From: Cenococcum geophilum 1.58
Taxonomy: Eukaryota > Ascomycota > Dothideomycetes > Gloniales > Gloniaceae
DNA: 64,000 nucleotides
Reading direction: 5' to 3'
Assembly: GCA_001692895.1 (NCBI GenBank)
Contig: KV748185.1
Coordinates: forward strand, 1,116,001 to 1,180,000
The notes under the pieces are model-generated. The model made no database searches. It had not been told where the DNA came from and worked only from the letters and a program-made list of their open reading frames with translations. Both the position numbers and the translations under genes were made by a program. Shown piece by piece: positions 45,560-58,422 of this stretch (position 1 is the stretch's first letter; every line of letters starts with the position of its first letter).

Positions 45560-48500
45560 TATACCTTTCCTATAGCGTTTTTTAAATTTTCTAGTAGCTC
45601 CTAGGTAGTTTTAGTATAGCCTATCCACTTAACCTTATACTATGTTTTATTGTTAATGTTCTTATAACTAATAATCTTTAAAACTTGCTATTTATCTTCT
45701 TTTTAACCTCTATACGTATCTGCCTTATAGACTAATGGCTTAATATTCCTATATACTAGCTCTAGTATTGCGATATACTGTATAGGGTAGATCTTTATTT
45801 TGGCTGGTAGGTTTAACTTAAATATAACCGGTGAAATCCTTTATATAATTTTAAAAGGTCCTAGTCTAACGTAGTTTAACTTCTTACTTAGTTGTTAACT
45901 TTTGAAATTTTTATATAGTAGCTATACTTTATCTCCCTCCTTAAGATCTAGTCCCTTAGATCTCTTAGCATTATAGTACTTTTTTATTCTTTACTATACT
46001 ACCTTAGCTGTTTTTATAAGGTCTGCATAAAGATTTATTAAATCCTTTATTCTTTACTTAGCTTTACTACTTATTTTCTTTACTTAACGTAGCAATAATA
46101 ATATTCTTAGTTTATATTTATAATTCGCCTTAAATAGTAATATACCCATTCCTTCTTATAGTGTTATATTATATATAAACTATATAACTCGTAATAGCAA
46201 TACCCAATTATTCTATACGTAATTAATATAATATCTTAAATACTGCTCTAATATTTAGTTTAATCTTTCCGTTTAACCGTCTGTCTGCGGATAATATATA
46301 GTAGAAGTTGCTGCTTAAACTCCTTATTCCGCTAAAAATACCTCCTAAAATACTACTATAAATCTTAGATCCCTATCTAATATAATTTTACTTAGTGCTC
46401 TATATCTTATAAACACTTCTTTAATATAGATTCTAGTAATATCTTCTACTAAGATTTCTTCCGTATAAGCTATAAAGTATCCCCACTTTATAAGCTTGTC
46501 TACTATTATTAAAATTACATTATAATCTTATCTAGTAATAGGATCTCTTAACTTTAATAACTTAATAATAAAGTCCTATAATATAACCTCCTATAGTCTC
46601 TCTAGTGTTTTAATAGGTTATAGCCCTCTATATAGCTTATACCTTATTAGTTTATTCCTTTAGTAATCTAAATACTCTTTAATAACCCTTCTAGCTATTC
46701 TCTAGATTCCGTTAATAATATACTCCTCCTAAAGTCTTAACACTAAGCCTATAGCCCTATTATATTCTTAAATTAGTCCCTTATAGAAGTCCTCCATAAA
46801 CTATTCTACTATGCTTCTTAGGATATACTTTACTTCTCGGTTTTTATATATATCTAACTATAAATCTTCTAGCTATACTTCTAGAATTTTTTATACCTAA
46901 AAGCTTTCTAATATCTTATAGACCTTTTCTAACTTATTCTCTTAAGTTACTATAATTTTTGGATAATTATACCTAATTAGTCTATCTGTGTCTTTTTATA
47001 GTAAAGCCCCTAATGGCTTATTATTATTTTATAGTTTAGCTTTTTAACTTAACGTATTGGCTTATATATTGTCTATGCCCTTAATATACTAAATCTTAAA
47101 ATAGTATTCTATAAGTATCTCTACCCATCTAACCTATCTTTAGTTAAGTTTCTTTATTATTAGGAATCCTATTAGGTTCTTATAATCCGTTTTAACTATA
47201 AATAGTTTTTTTTATACCTTATAAGAATGCTCTCTATTTTTTTAGTGCTATAACTATACCTAATAACTCCTTATTATAGATGTTATAGTTTAACTCTAGT
47301 AGTATTATCTTCCGACTATAATATACTACTAGATGCTATCTATTTGGATACTTTTATATAAAATATGCTCCTAGTATAAAGTCTAATATATCTGTTTTTA
47401 TAACCGTCTCTAGTTCTAGTTAATAGATCTTAAGAACTAGCTCCTAGGTAAATAACTCTTTAATTTTCTTAAAGAGTTCTTACTATTTCTCTCCCTATGC
47501 CTATAGTTCTTCTTTCTTCGTTAACCGCGTAAATAGTTTAGTGTTTTTTAACTATTGCGCTATAAACCTTCTATAGTAATTGCAAAACCCTAGAAATAAT
47601 CTTAATTACGTAATATTCTCTAGTTCTTGCCAATTTACTATAGCCTTAATCTTCTTTAGATCTATACTAAGTTGGCCTAATTTAATAATAAATTTAACGA
47701 AATTGGTCTTCCTAGTAAAGAACTCGCATTTCTTAATTACTACTAGCATTTATTCTTCCTATAGTCTCTTTAAGACCTATTTAACGTATTCTCTATACTC
47801 TTCTTTATTTATTAAGTAGATAATAATATTATTAAGGTATACTATAATAAATTTATCTAAATATTCTCCTAATATATTGTTAATACGCTTCTAAAACGTT
47901 ACTAGTGCGTTTATAAGCCTAAATTGTATAACTAATGGTTTATATAGTCCTTCCTTTAATCTAAAGGCTGCCTTTTATTTATCGCCTTCCTTAATCCTAA
48001 TCTAATAGTACGCCTATCTTAGATCTATCTTTGTAAAGATTTGCGCATTACCTATTCTATTCTAGATTTTGCTAATTAAGGGTAAAGGATACTTATCCTT
48101 TCTAGTAATGCTGTTTAACTGTCTATAGTTAATATACAGCCTTAGTTTACTATTCTTTTTTGGTATAAATAGTACTAGATATCCTACTAATAACTGCGAT
48201 AGTCTAATATATCCCTTTTATAAGTTCTCTTAGTTAAACTCTTTTAATACTCTACCTTCTTCTTTAGTAAGCTTATAAATTAGAAAAAACCTTAGACTTA
48301 TTTTTAGTTCTAATTCTATTTTATAGTCCTATGCTATATACTCTAACAGCTTCTTATTCTTAGGTAACTATAGTTTCTTACTATACTTATAGTATATTTT
48401 TAGTATATAGCTTAGCCCTTTTTCTATTTCTTCGTAGGTTACTCCTACTTAGTACTATACTAACTTAGCTTATTATCGCATCTTATGGCGTTATATATCT

Positions 48501-49000
48501 CTAATATTAACCTAACCTATAACCTAATTAATCTTTAGATTATATTCCTGTAATTAAGGTATTCCTAATACTACCTTATTATTCCCTAATGGTAATATAT
48601 TAAAAGATATCTTAACTTATCTTCCTTTAATAGTTAACTAAATAGGTCCTGTTTTAAGATTAATAATACCTCCTCCGTAGGCTATTAGATCTCCTAAAAT
48701 TATTACTAATAGGTAAGGACGTTTCTTCTATCTGTGTAGTAACCCCATTTTTTTTAACTACTATTAGCAAGATATAGTTCCTTATTACTTTACTATCTAT
48801 TAATGCCTTAAACTGTTAATCTTGCCATTTAACTTATAAATTTAGGTGTTGTCCTTAAATTTCTTTAAGGGTCTAAGGCTCTACTACTAGCTTTCTCTAG
48901 TTCTATAGGCCTCTACTTTTCCTAACTGCTAGCTACTAGATTCTATTTATACTTAGTCTAACTTAGGCTAATACTTAGTTTATTTCTTATCTTTAATATA
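45560..49000 (-). pseudogene. gypsy element 2 pol relic
   Basis: On the minus strand: RT segment YINYRQLNSITRKDKYPLPL near 48060-48150; RT catalytic box VYLNNIIIY at 47816-47845 (both Asp of YLDD now Asn); and chromodomain-like KVKWIGYTKTTxE at about 45570-45690. A protease-like ALIDS segment lies about 48790. All are interrupted by stops from C-to-T changes. Confidence 0.85.
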
Positions 49001-51990
49001 CTATAGATAGGTGTTCTCTAGATATTCCCACTATTATTATCTATCTAGGTATTCTTCCATAAGAAATCTTTCTGGTTAAAGTATTAAGTCCCTTTATTCT
49101 TAAACTTCTACTAGGTGCTAACCATGTATATACTTAGCATTTTAATACTTTACCTTATCCGTTATCTAATATATTCTTATTAGATACTTTTAATTTTTAT
49201 CCTTTAGTGCTCTATATATGTTACACGTATTATCTATATATGCTATCTACAATAGTATATAATATGCTTAATATCTTAGGTTATCTCTTAGTTCGTTTTT
49301 ATCCTAGAGTTTAAACCTCTCTTATGTTAATTTAAGCGTTGTAACTTTATTTACGGGTACTAAGATTCATCTTTTACTTCTCTAGTTCTTTAATTACTCC
49401 TCTAAATCTTTTAATGTTATAATTAAGGCTCCCTTAATATAAGTTATAGCCTTCTTTATAATTAGGTGGTCTTGGACAATTTTTTCGTCTAACTATATAT
49501 AGAAATCCTTTTACTTATTATTATATTGTTACCTATACTACTTTTAGTATAGCTGCTTAAGTATATACGGCTTATCCGTAAGGAAATATCTCTTTATTAC
49601 TACGTTATAATAGCCTTTAGTATATTGTTCCTTAAACCTAGTAGGAATCCCTAAATCCTCTTCTTATTCCAGTTTAGTAAGCTACTTAGCTCTTAGTATA
49701 CCTGCTTTAGGCCTATTAGTAATTCTTTATACTAGCGCTTTGTCCTTTATATATCCTAATATATTAGATCTCTTATCTAGTTTCTGTTCTTACTATAAGG
49801 TAATTCTTACTTTAAATTCCTCTATAGTTTTCTTTATATTACGTCTTATAAGTAAATCCTTAAAGTCTTCGTGCTTCTTAATCTTAGTATTAACTTTTTA
49901 ATTTTTAGGCTAAATACTATATTCCCCTAGTAAGTCTTCTGGGTTTATATATCTGTCTCCTAGTCTAATTACTATTTGCGCTATAGATTCTCTAATCTAT
50001 AAAGAAGCTCCTTACCTCTTACTTATAGGTGTCCTAATTTGCGCTCTAAATTCTTAATCCCTTAGATTCTTTAATCCTAAGCTTGCTTCTAGCTTAAGCT
50101 TAGCTCTAGCCTTAGTCTAACTAGGCTTTACTAGTGTCCTTATCTCGTCTTAAGAGTCCTAGATCTTACTTATCTTATCTTAAAAGTCTTATACCGTTAG
50201 GAACGCTTATCCTAAGCTTATTTATATGTCTTTAAACTAAGCTGCTACTCTACTCTATCGGTTTTTGTCCGTTATAGGTCTTTAAGCTTACCTTATCCTA
50301 TCTTAAGAATCTTAGTCATCTTTTATCTTATCTTAAAAATCTTAAGCCTTTGGCCTTTTGCCTTTATTAAGTGGTAAGCTAGCACTAGCAGTTATCTGCT
50401 TGCTTAATCGTCTCTAGATATTACTCCTTTCATCTTATAAAGCGATAGATGCCGTATCTAATAGTGTTATAATACCCGTTACTAAACCTTGCTCTATAGC
50501 GGTCTTAGTCTCTACTTCTATTACGTTATTAAGGTTTAGATACCACTAGTTAGTTCCTTTACTATTCTTATTACTATTAATTAATAAGTACTCTAACTCT
50601 ATTATTATTGTTACTAATTATTATCCGTATATTACTATAATATCTTAATTTAGCTTATAGAGTTAATCTTATTCTTTATTTAACTCTATAGTTCCTTTAA
50701 GTCCTTTTAACTCTGGCTTTTATAGCTAATAGCTTACGCCATACTTAGCGTTTTTATAAATTTGGTATGCGTTATTATAATAAAACGCAAAACTTTTAAT
50801 TAAATACTCTTTTATTCCTTGCAGTATACTATTATCCCTCTATACGTATATGTTATATACTATTAATCTAGTTCCCTTTATTATATAGTAACTTTAACTA
50901 TCTTTATAATCCCTTATAAAGTAACTCTGTTTTCTATAATTTATATAAGCTCCATCTCTAAACTATTAACTTTATTATAAAGTCCGCCTAAACATCTTCT
51001 ACTATTAAGATCCCTAGTTTAGCCTCTACTCCTTAGTCCTATAATTACTAGATCCTTAACCTCTAGGTTTTTATAGTTTTTTACTTTATCTCTTATAGGC
51101 TTCTTTAGTACCGCTTAGGTTTATTAGCTTTGCGTTATACTATAGTTTTTAACTTAGCTTTGGTTATTACGTACTCTACGCCTTATATAACTATAAAACT
51201 CTATTCTAGCCTCTATTAGCCTATTCCCTTTAGAAGATCCTATTGTTAATCTTAATTGCTTAATCTATTAATTCCCTTAGGGTATCCGTATCTTCTATTA
51301 GAATAATTACGTCCTAGATTTTAGCCTTAAGTCCCTATTTATACTATGCTATAAGCGCCTTATTGTTCCATTTAACCTATATTATAAGTATTTAAAACTA
51401 TATTATATACTTAATTGCTAAAGTTTACTATATTAGGTCCTAAAGCTTTCTCTTTACTATAGTTATTGCTTCCAGGTCCCTAAATATCTATATTAATTGC
51501 TCCATAAATCCTACCTAGCTAAAAAATATAAATCGTACCTCTTAATTAGCAGTAGTTATTCTATTAGTCTGTATTTTTATTAAGTAGGGTTTAAACCATT
51601 TAAGTGCCTAACCTATTAGGAATAGTCCCGTATAGGCTATCTAGTCCATTATTATAGCTAACTTAGCCCCCTCTTACATAACTTTAAAATGCATTTATAT
51701 TAAAAATCCTTTAAGCTTTAATCTCTTACCTAAGAATTATTTAATTAATAGTAACTTAACCTTTGCTACTCCAATTCTATTAAGTCTGTTTTTAAGTACC
51801 GTATTATTTTCTATTAATTAATCTACTATTTCTTATAATTATTTTACTGTTACAGGTTATTACGAGTTAGTGTCCGCTATACTAGTGTTACCCCCTAACC
51901 TTAAAGTAGTTGCCGCCGTTAATAGCGTTATAGTGGCTGCTTTTAGTAGTATATTATTCAACTTTTTATATTTAATACTATAACTAGGTA
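49000..51990 (-). pseudogene. gypsy element 2 gag and leader relic
   Basis: The region between pol and the 5' LTR on the minus strand. Coding character is inferred from position. It is AT-rich, CA/TG-depleted and stop-laden, and no zinc knuckle could be read with confidence. Confidence 0.6.
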
Positions 51991-51997
51991 GTAATTA

Positions 51998-52448
51998 TGT
52001 AACGGAATCTTATAGTAGGAACTATAATAGGTTCTATTAATGGGCTAGGTGTATAGGAAATATAAAGATAGTAGTTAACAACGTAATAATAACTAGTGGA
52101 GTGGTTGCCTAATAGATTAACTTTAATTATATTCTAAGAATTACTACGAGGAGGAAACTATCTAGGTAGGGACTAAGGGTCCTTAAATATATAACCGTAC
52201 TCCTAGGAAAGTCGTTGCTCTGTCTGCTCCGTTTACTCTATTCGCTCTATTATAGATCTCTTAGATTATACAGATTATATAGATCACATCACGTGACTCT
52301 GCTTACTATTTCTCGTCATATGGTTCTACGGGTTCCATTCTAGACCGTGCTTATATTAACCAACTAGCTTCTTCTAACTCTTCTCCAACTAGCTTCTTCT
52401 AACTCTTCTCCAAGTAGTCGTAACATTGTACTTAAAGCGTCCGTAACA
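51998..52448 (-). repeat. LTR (5') of gypsy element 2, with 25-bp duplication
   Basis: 451 bp. A 25-bp unit (52361-52385) is perfectly repeated at 52386-52410, which accounts exactly for the length difference from its partner (426 bp). It is followed by CCTAC. Confidence 0.9.
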
Positions 52449-52453
52449 CCTAC

Positions 52454-54050
52454 TAATTTAAGTATTTTTATTATTTTTTTAGTATTAGTATATTTAAGAG
52501 GCTAATAATTAATATAAACCTCTATACAGCTTCTTAAAACATTAGCGGATATTACTAATTAGGATAGTACGTTAATAAACAATTATAGACGTAAAAAAAG
52601 GACCTCTACTAATAAGTTAACAATTTAAGTAGGACTTATTATATATATACAGACGTCTTTAAAGCTCCTTAAGTGCAAGATCTTTAGGCTATAGATCTTA
52701 AACATCTTAAAATACTTAAATAGCTTATTTATAGGCCGAAAAAGATAAAAGTAACTTAAGTGGTACTTCTATATCTTACTACCTCTATTAAAAGGCGTTA
52801 TATATTAGGTGTAAAAAAAATTTTAAGCCGTTAATAACTTCTTTAAATAAGGTGTTTAGGAAATACGTTATATCTAAATCTATTGTTAGCTTTAATAAAA
52901 CAATAGTAAGGTTTATTAAATAATTTCTAACTATAATTAAGTTACTTAATAAGCTAATATTTAAGGGCTTTAAGATAATGAGTCTTTATTAGTATAGATA
53001 TTAGTATAGTTTTATCTTTACCTTACCTAGCTACTTTTTTTAAACTTCTTTCTTAAATAGATTATTAAGATATTACCCTCTTAAAGACCTCTAAGTATAT
53101 CCTCTATTTTAATAGCTTTTTCTTTAGGCTTATTAATTTTATCTATTCTTAAATAACTACTTTATAAATATTCCGTTACTTTAGATACTTTAATAACTTA
53201 GAATTACTATACTTGTGTTATGACCTTGCGCTACCTATATAGTAGATATAGGCTGGAGAGCTTATAAGGCATTCCAACCGGCAGTCCGTCCAGTCGCGAG
53301 ACACTGCTGCTATCTTTCTAATAGTTTGCATGGTTGGGTGGGTTGGGCTTAGGCATAATAACTTAGCACGGTTTAATTAAATTTTAAAGGCCTATTTAAA
53401 GGTTATAAAAGAGCTAATAAAGGGCGGTAAGACTGCTATTTAACTTTATTATAGGAATAGTCGTTAGCGTAGTTAATTTAGTACTTTTAACTATATAATA
53501 AGATAAGAATTTAGTACGATATTTAATAATGGCTTACTTATATACTAATAAAGTTATTAATAAAGCTAATTAGTATCGGCCGCGAGTATATAACTCCTTC
53601 CTTAAAAAACTAGTAGCTAATGTTTAAGGTAATAATTTAATTAAGAAGTTAATGCTTCTTAGGCTTTCTATTAACTATAATAACTAAATAGGTGGTATTA
53701 ATATTTACGATTAGCTTTAGAGCTACTATACTACTTAGATTACTACTATATATACCTAAATACTTATATTCTTCTAGGCACTTAATATAGCTATAATTAA
53801 CGCTTATATTATTAGTAAGAAGATCTTTTAAATATTAAGTAACCCCTTTATTTAAACCAATTGCCACTTTTGTATATAACTAGCTAAAAACCTTATTATT
53901 ATAGATAGTAAATAGACCTAAATAAGTAAGATACTAAGCGTCTTCTTTATTTAAGCTTGCTAAAGTATAGGTAATATTAACCTAATATTAGACTTAGTTA
54001 TAAAAATATTAGAATAAATTAAAGTACTACCTACCTTATTACTAAAGCCT
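52454..54050 (+). pseudogene. piggyBac-like transposase relic, catalytic part
   Basis: One plus-strand frame carries the piggyBac DDE landmarks in order: LNKVFRKYVISKSIVSFNKT (SIDEM region, Asp now Asn at 52894-52896), FKGFKIMSLYQYRY (GYKIxxLCxxGY region), LFLNNYFINIPL (LDNYFTS region, Asp now Asn at 53152-53154) and NYNNxIGGINIYDxL (MGGVDxxDQL region, about 53683). Both changes are G-to-A transitions. Many Gln codons are TAG/TAA. The element ends and the TTAA target duplications could not be located. Confidence 0.8.
53218..53370. other. short un-RIPed patch inside piggyBac relic
   Basis: CA/TG are suddenly common (GTCGCGAGACACTGCTGC, GCATGGTTGGGTGGG) in about 150 bp, between RIPed piggyBac segments. 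The frame on both sides stays the same. Either a small late insertion or a stretch poor in RIP-able contexts. Weak GTTAT...ATAAC ends. Confidence 0.4.
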
Positions 54051-54177
54051 ACTACCTATAATTTAACGGTATAAAACGCGAACCTACTACTATATTAAAG
54101 GTAAAATAGATAACGTACTTTATAAGCGAGTCGCGAACCCCACCAACTTTCTGCAATGCATCACCTATTAACTACAA

Positions 54178-54838
54178 TGGCTTAACTAACTACTACTCGA
54201 TTGCCCTATAACGAAACAGATATCCTCCTTGCTATCTTAGCTCTTAATCGCAAGCAAATTCAAAGCGTAAGTCGCGCTGTAGCAACATTCAACGTCCTCG
54301 AATCTACGCTCCGCGACTAACGCGCTGGAAAGACTGTACGACGCGATTGCTAGCCTAACTTAAAGACGCTTACTAAGCTAGAAGAGGAGGTAATTGTTAG
54401 GCATATACTGGACCTAGATTTACGAGGATTTGCGCCCTCTCTTAATGCTATCCTTTTGTCTAGCAAAACGGACTTTTTATATTGGGCGCTTTGGGCGCTC
54501 CTGCCTAGGTTAGTATACTATAGGCACCCTAACTAGCGTGATTTTATTAGCAAGCCTCACTAAAGCGCGTTAATATTGTAATGCCGATGAAATACTATAG
54601 AAGGCCACCACCGAAAACATCTCTATATATTTTTTAAGGAAGTTAGGCAAAAAGTCACGATATATAACGTTATGACTATAGGTTTCCGCCCTTCCTCTAT
54701 TAACCAGCTGCTGATTATATAGGAAAATCCTCTATTAAAGTCCTTTCCTAAACTACTACCATCTATCTATTTTATACGCGTTTTTAACGTTAATAAGAAT
54801 AAGCTAGTAAAGGACTAGCTTAAGGTTATGTAACGGAA
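54178..54838 (+). pseudogene. Fot1/pogo-like transposase relic
   Basis: Plus-strand frame reads PYNETDILLAILALNRKQI, then SVSRAVATFNVLESTLRD, RAGKTVRRDC, LTKLEEEVIVRHILDLDLRG and FAPSL: the HTH_psq plus Tc5/CENP-B-type DNA-binding region of fungal pogo (Fot1-like) transposases. After about 54440 the frame shifts and the match fades. It is cut at 54839 by the start of an LTR-like sequence. Confidence 0.75.
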
Positions 54839-56400
54839 CTAACCTAGTTACAGTAGGAATATTTTAGTGAAACACTCGATAGATAAATTCCGATGCTTTA
54901 ACCAAATTCTGCCGAATTTTAATAGCTTAAATGACTTCTGCTAAATTCTGCTAGATTAAAAAAATTCTATTAAAGTCCGTTAAAGACCGCGTGTGTATAT
55001 ACGCACGTATTAATCACCAAGCCCCTAACTATTTAATTATATAATTCTCTTGTTATTCCTTTCTCTTCTTTATATAATGTCTTATTCTTAGCAAGAGCTA
55101 TATACCCTTAGATTAGATAAAATTTATATTATTCCTTTAAATCTTCCCTAAAGTCTCTTCGCGCCCTTATATTACATTATATTAAAATAACTACTATTAA
55201 AATAGTAAACGAACTTAAATCTACTGCGTTAACTATAAGCATTATAGCCCTAGTTAGGGAACAGTTAACTATAATGCAACAGTCCTTTACGGATGCTTTG
55301 GCCTAACAGCGAGCGATATTAGAAGCTTAATATTAGTAATTAATGGGAATAATACGCGAAGAACTCCGTAACCTTAAAGCACTTATATTAAAGACCCTAA
55401 TAATAACACCTATAAATAAAATTAAAATAACTATATATAAACCTGGCCCGTTAAATACAAACCCTAAACTAGTAATGGTAATTTAACCTATACCTATAAT
55501 AAACTTGGTACCTACTATAAAATCTAAAAAGCTCCCTAACCCTCTAATGTTTAATAGAAATTAAAATAACCTATATCCCTTTATAACTAAGCTCCGTCTT
55601 AAACTTTTAACAAACTATAACTAATACTCTATTAAAGCTAGTAAGATTAGCTATAGAATGTCTTATTTAAGTAAAAATACTATATAAACTATAGATCTAT
55701 TCTTCCGTAATAGCACCTTTATTAATTTTAAAATCTTTATCTCTCTACTAAAACAAATGTATAATAACGCTAGCTGTAAATATATAGCTGTTACTAAACT
55801 TAAAACCCTATAATAACGGAACCGAGACTTTACTAGCTTCTTTTTGGAATTTTTAGGCCTTATTAGTAAACTAGATTAGAATAAAGCCGCTAGAGTTACT
55901 GCTCTCCGTTAAGCTATTTTGGATAAAATTAGAGTATAGTTAGTAGGTAGAGAACTGCTAAAGGACTTACCCGAATTTGCTATAATATATTAATAAATTA
56001 ATAAGGACCTTTAATATAATAAATAAACTCGTTCCCTAAAGCCAACTATACCTTATATTTAAAACTCTATAAAATTAGTATATACCCTAAAGCGTAACCT
56101 GTCTCTAAGACCTAAAAGCCCTATATATAACCCTATGAACCTTAATACTACCTAATTCTATATACCCTTAGGAACTAACGAATAAATAACTTAAGCTATA
56201 AATAGAGAATGCTTTAGATGTAGTAAAAAGGGATATATTTAAAGGAATTATTAAACTTACCCTTTTAAAAAGATCTAACGTAATTCCTCTCGGTCCTTAA
56301 ATTATACTTAGTCGCTATAAAGCGTCTTACCTTTAGTTAATTTAGAAAACGAATTGTCCTAGGGCCAAGTTATGCCTTAGGATAAGAAGTGGAAGAGTAT
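54839..56400 (+). mobile_element. LTR-retroelement 5' fragment with gag relic
   Basis: Starts TGTAACGGAACTAACC with a GTAAC/GTTAC hairpin, like the other LTRs here, and includes AATTCTGCCGAA and AAATTCTGCTAG repeats (about 54905-54955). From about 55076 a RIPed gag frame follows, with helical segments (RNRDFTSFFLEFLGLISKLD, about 55826) and a zinc knuckle CFRCSKKGYIQRNY at about 56213-56255 where His and the last Cys are now Tyr. No pol, no second LTR: truncated. LTR end not placed. Confidence 0.72.
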
Positions 56401-58042
56401 AAGTATTTAGGCTCTTCTAGCGCTAATATATAATACAACTCCCTTAATATACTTGGTAAAAAATAAAATAGAGACCACGTATTAGGAAATGGAGGTTCCT
56501 TTATAGGCAAGGCGCGCTTGCTTTCCCACCCTAGTTTGGCCAAGACCTAACCTTAACCTCGACCATAAAAGGCCTTCTCCCTTACTACTTTTGCCCTTAT
56601 GCTCTATCTCCTCTTTTCTTTCCCGCTACCGTGCCACCTTAGACTCTAGCTGTTAGCCGTAAGGTATTTTCTATCCCCTTAGCGTCTATGCAGGTGCTCT
56701 GCCCGCCTTCCCTAATTTCTATATATTTTATACTAACGATTACCTAGCGCTGTAACTCTTTAGCCCTTTCTATAGGATATATTTATACTCTCTCCTGGTG
56801 TTAATGTATGCTTTAGTCCTACCGTATTCCTCCTCTCTCCTCTCCTCTCTCCTCTTCTCCTGTCTATGTTCCTTACTAATTAGTGCACCGGAATGGCATT
56901 TCCGTTTATCCTCTTCTTTACCTCCGCCTCTAGTAGTGTCTTAGGTATAACTATAATGTACGACTTAATTCCTATTAGAATAGCTATAAATAGCTATAAG
57001 GCTATGCGGAGAACTGCCTAGTAATAAATTACACGGGTTATAGCTACTGCGAGCTACGGGACACGTTAGGTAGTGTCGTATTATAGCATTATAATAAAGG
57101 CGAAGCCGGACGCTAAAGTGGGTCCTTAGCGAAACCATAGGCTAATGCCAGTTACTTAGCTTAGTTAAAGCTGCGCCGCTAGAAGCTAAAAGCCCTTACC
57201 CTTTTTAGCGCCTTTTTAACCTAAACCTAAACCTTATTCTTCCCTAATAATTAGAGGATTGTATTATAATTGGAGAAGCTACTAGGCTTTAGTTTAATCT
57301 AGCCCCCTATTTAGCTAAGGAGGTATAGGTTATACGGAAATATCCTTTATATAGACCTAAGACTTATAAGGCGGAATTTAGGGGTAAACGGCCTATTTGG
57401 TAGCATAACCTAGCTTCTAATAGAGCTAGTATTATAATCTTGCTCTTAGCTAACAAATACTAGAGAAAAATTCGCGCATTTAATCTCCTAACGGAGACGG
57501 ACTTTATGTAGTAGCTGCATTAGCTAAAAGGGCGTAAAGAGATGGATATGGGCGTAATTACCTAATCTACTCACGCTATCTGCCCCCTTATGTTGTTTAT
57601 AACATCTAGCTATAGGTAAAAGTAAAAGCGAGGCTTTTGCGCATATTTAGGAGGTTAAGTAGCGGCTATAAGCTCCGTAGAGTGTAACTAAGGAAGTTCC
57701 TTAGATTTAGGGGAGAGATTTAAGGATACCCTTATTACTTAAAGTGTCTTTTAGTACTTACGGCAGAATTACGGCACGCCCCCTACCTATTTAACCCTAG
57801 GAACTATAGTCTTGTAAAGAATCTAGTACGGAAGATCTAGTTTACTAGTATAATTAGGTTAGAAAACGGACACGTTAGCGTTAGCCCTAACTCTAAGGAA
57901 TAAGGGTAGAGGAGGCACTTCGCTACCAACCTCCTTAATAAGAAGGCTTGGTGCGATACCCCTGTTAAAGGCTAAATATGCTAGCTTAGTTAGTTAGGTC
58001 TCAATCGCAGTTTCCTAATAGGCGTTAATCTTATAATAGAGT
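56400..58042. other. RIPed sequence, unidentified
   Basis: Moderately CA/TG-depleted. A pyrimidine-rich tract (TCCTCTCTCCTCTCC) lies at about 56835-56870. I could not assign the broken frames to any family. Confidence 0.5.
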
Positions 58043-58047
58043 TTAAG

Positions 58048-58417
58048 TGTCACGGGATACCCCCGTGACACCTTGCACACGTCCACCTGTTTCCACTGAC
58101 TTAGCAATTAGAGACCAACCGCGAAATGGCAATCTGACGGCAATCTGATGGCAATCTAACGGCAATCTACGGCATTCTGCCATATTCTGCCAAGTTCCAC
58201 CGAATTCTGCCAAGTTCTGCCAGGACCACGACCTGAACCCTATTCTGCCCATGCACGTGTTAACCAAGCAACCAAGTCAACGATATATGCCCTTTCTTCC
58301 CGTTTTCCTACCTTCTTTCCTTACGCAACGTCTTGACTTCATCACGCAGTTCATGTACATAGCTTAATAATACCTACTTCGCTATATATTATCACCGCTT
58401 GTGCTCACTCCGTGACA
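58048..58417. mobile_element. solo LTR, 370 bp, TSD TTAAG
   Basis: TGTCACGG...CCGTGACA with 5-bp duplications TTAAG at 58043-58047 and 58418-58422. It opens with a perfect hairpin GTCACGGG-ATACC-CCCGTGAC. Inside are four near-perfect GGCAATCTGAC units (58128-58170), then TTCTGCCA repeats to about 58225. CA/TG content is normal, so it is not RIPed although both neighbours are. Confidence 0.92.
58128..58170. repeat. 4 x 11-bp tandem repeat in solo LTR
   Basis: Units GGCAATCTGAC, GGCAATCTGAT, GGCAATCTAAC and GGCAATCTAC (the last one base shorter), then a diverged GGCATTCTGCC leading into the TTCTGCCA motif. Confidence 0.8.
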
Positions 58418-58422
58418 TTAAG

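Larger units (their letters stand above)
44369..52448 (-). mobile_element. Ty3/gypsy chromovirus element 2, TSD CCTAC
   Basis: Complete 8080-bp element: LTRs 44369-44794 (426 bp) and 51998-52448 (451 bp), starting TGTAACGGAA and ending CCGTAACA, with CCTAC duplicated at 44364-44368 and 52449-52453. The minus strand carries gag, protease, RT, RNase H, integrase and chromodomain in order. It is inserted within the piggyBac-like relic and is heavily RIPed internally. Confidence 0.93.

Noticed and set aside
47580..47819. 79-codon plus-strand frame
   Set aside because: Chance opening antisense to the RIPed gypsy element 2 RT region.
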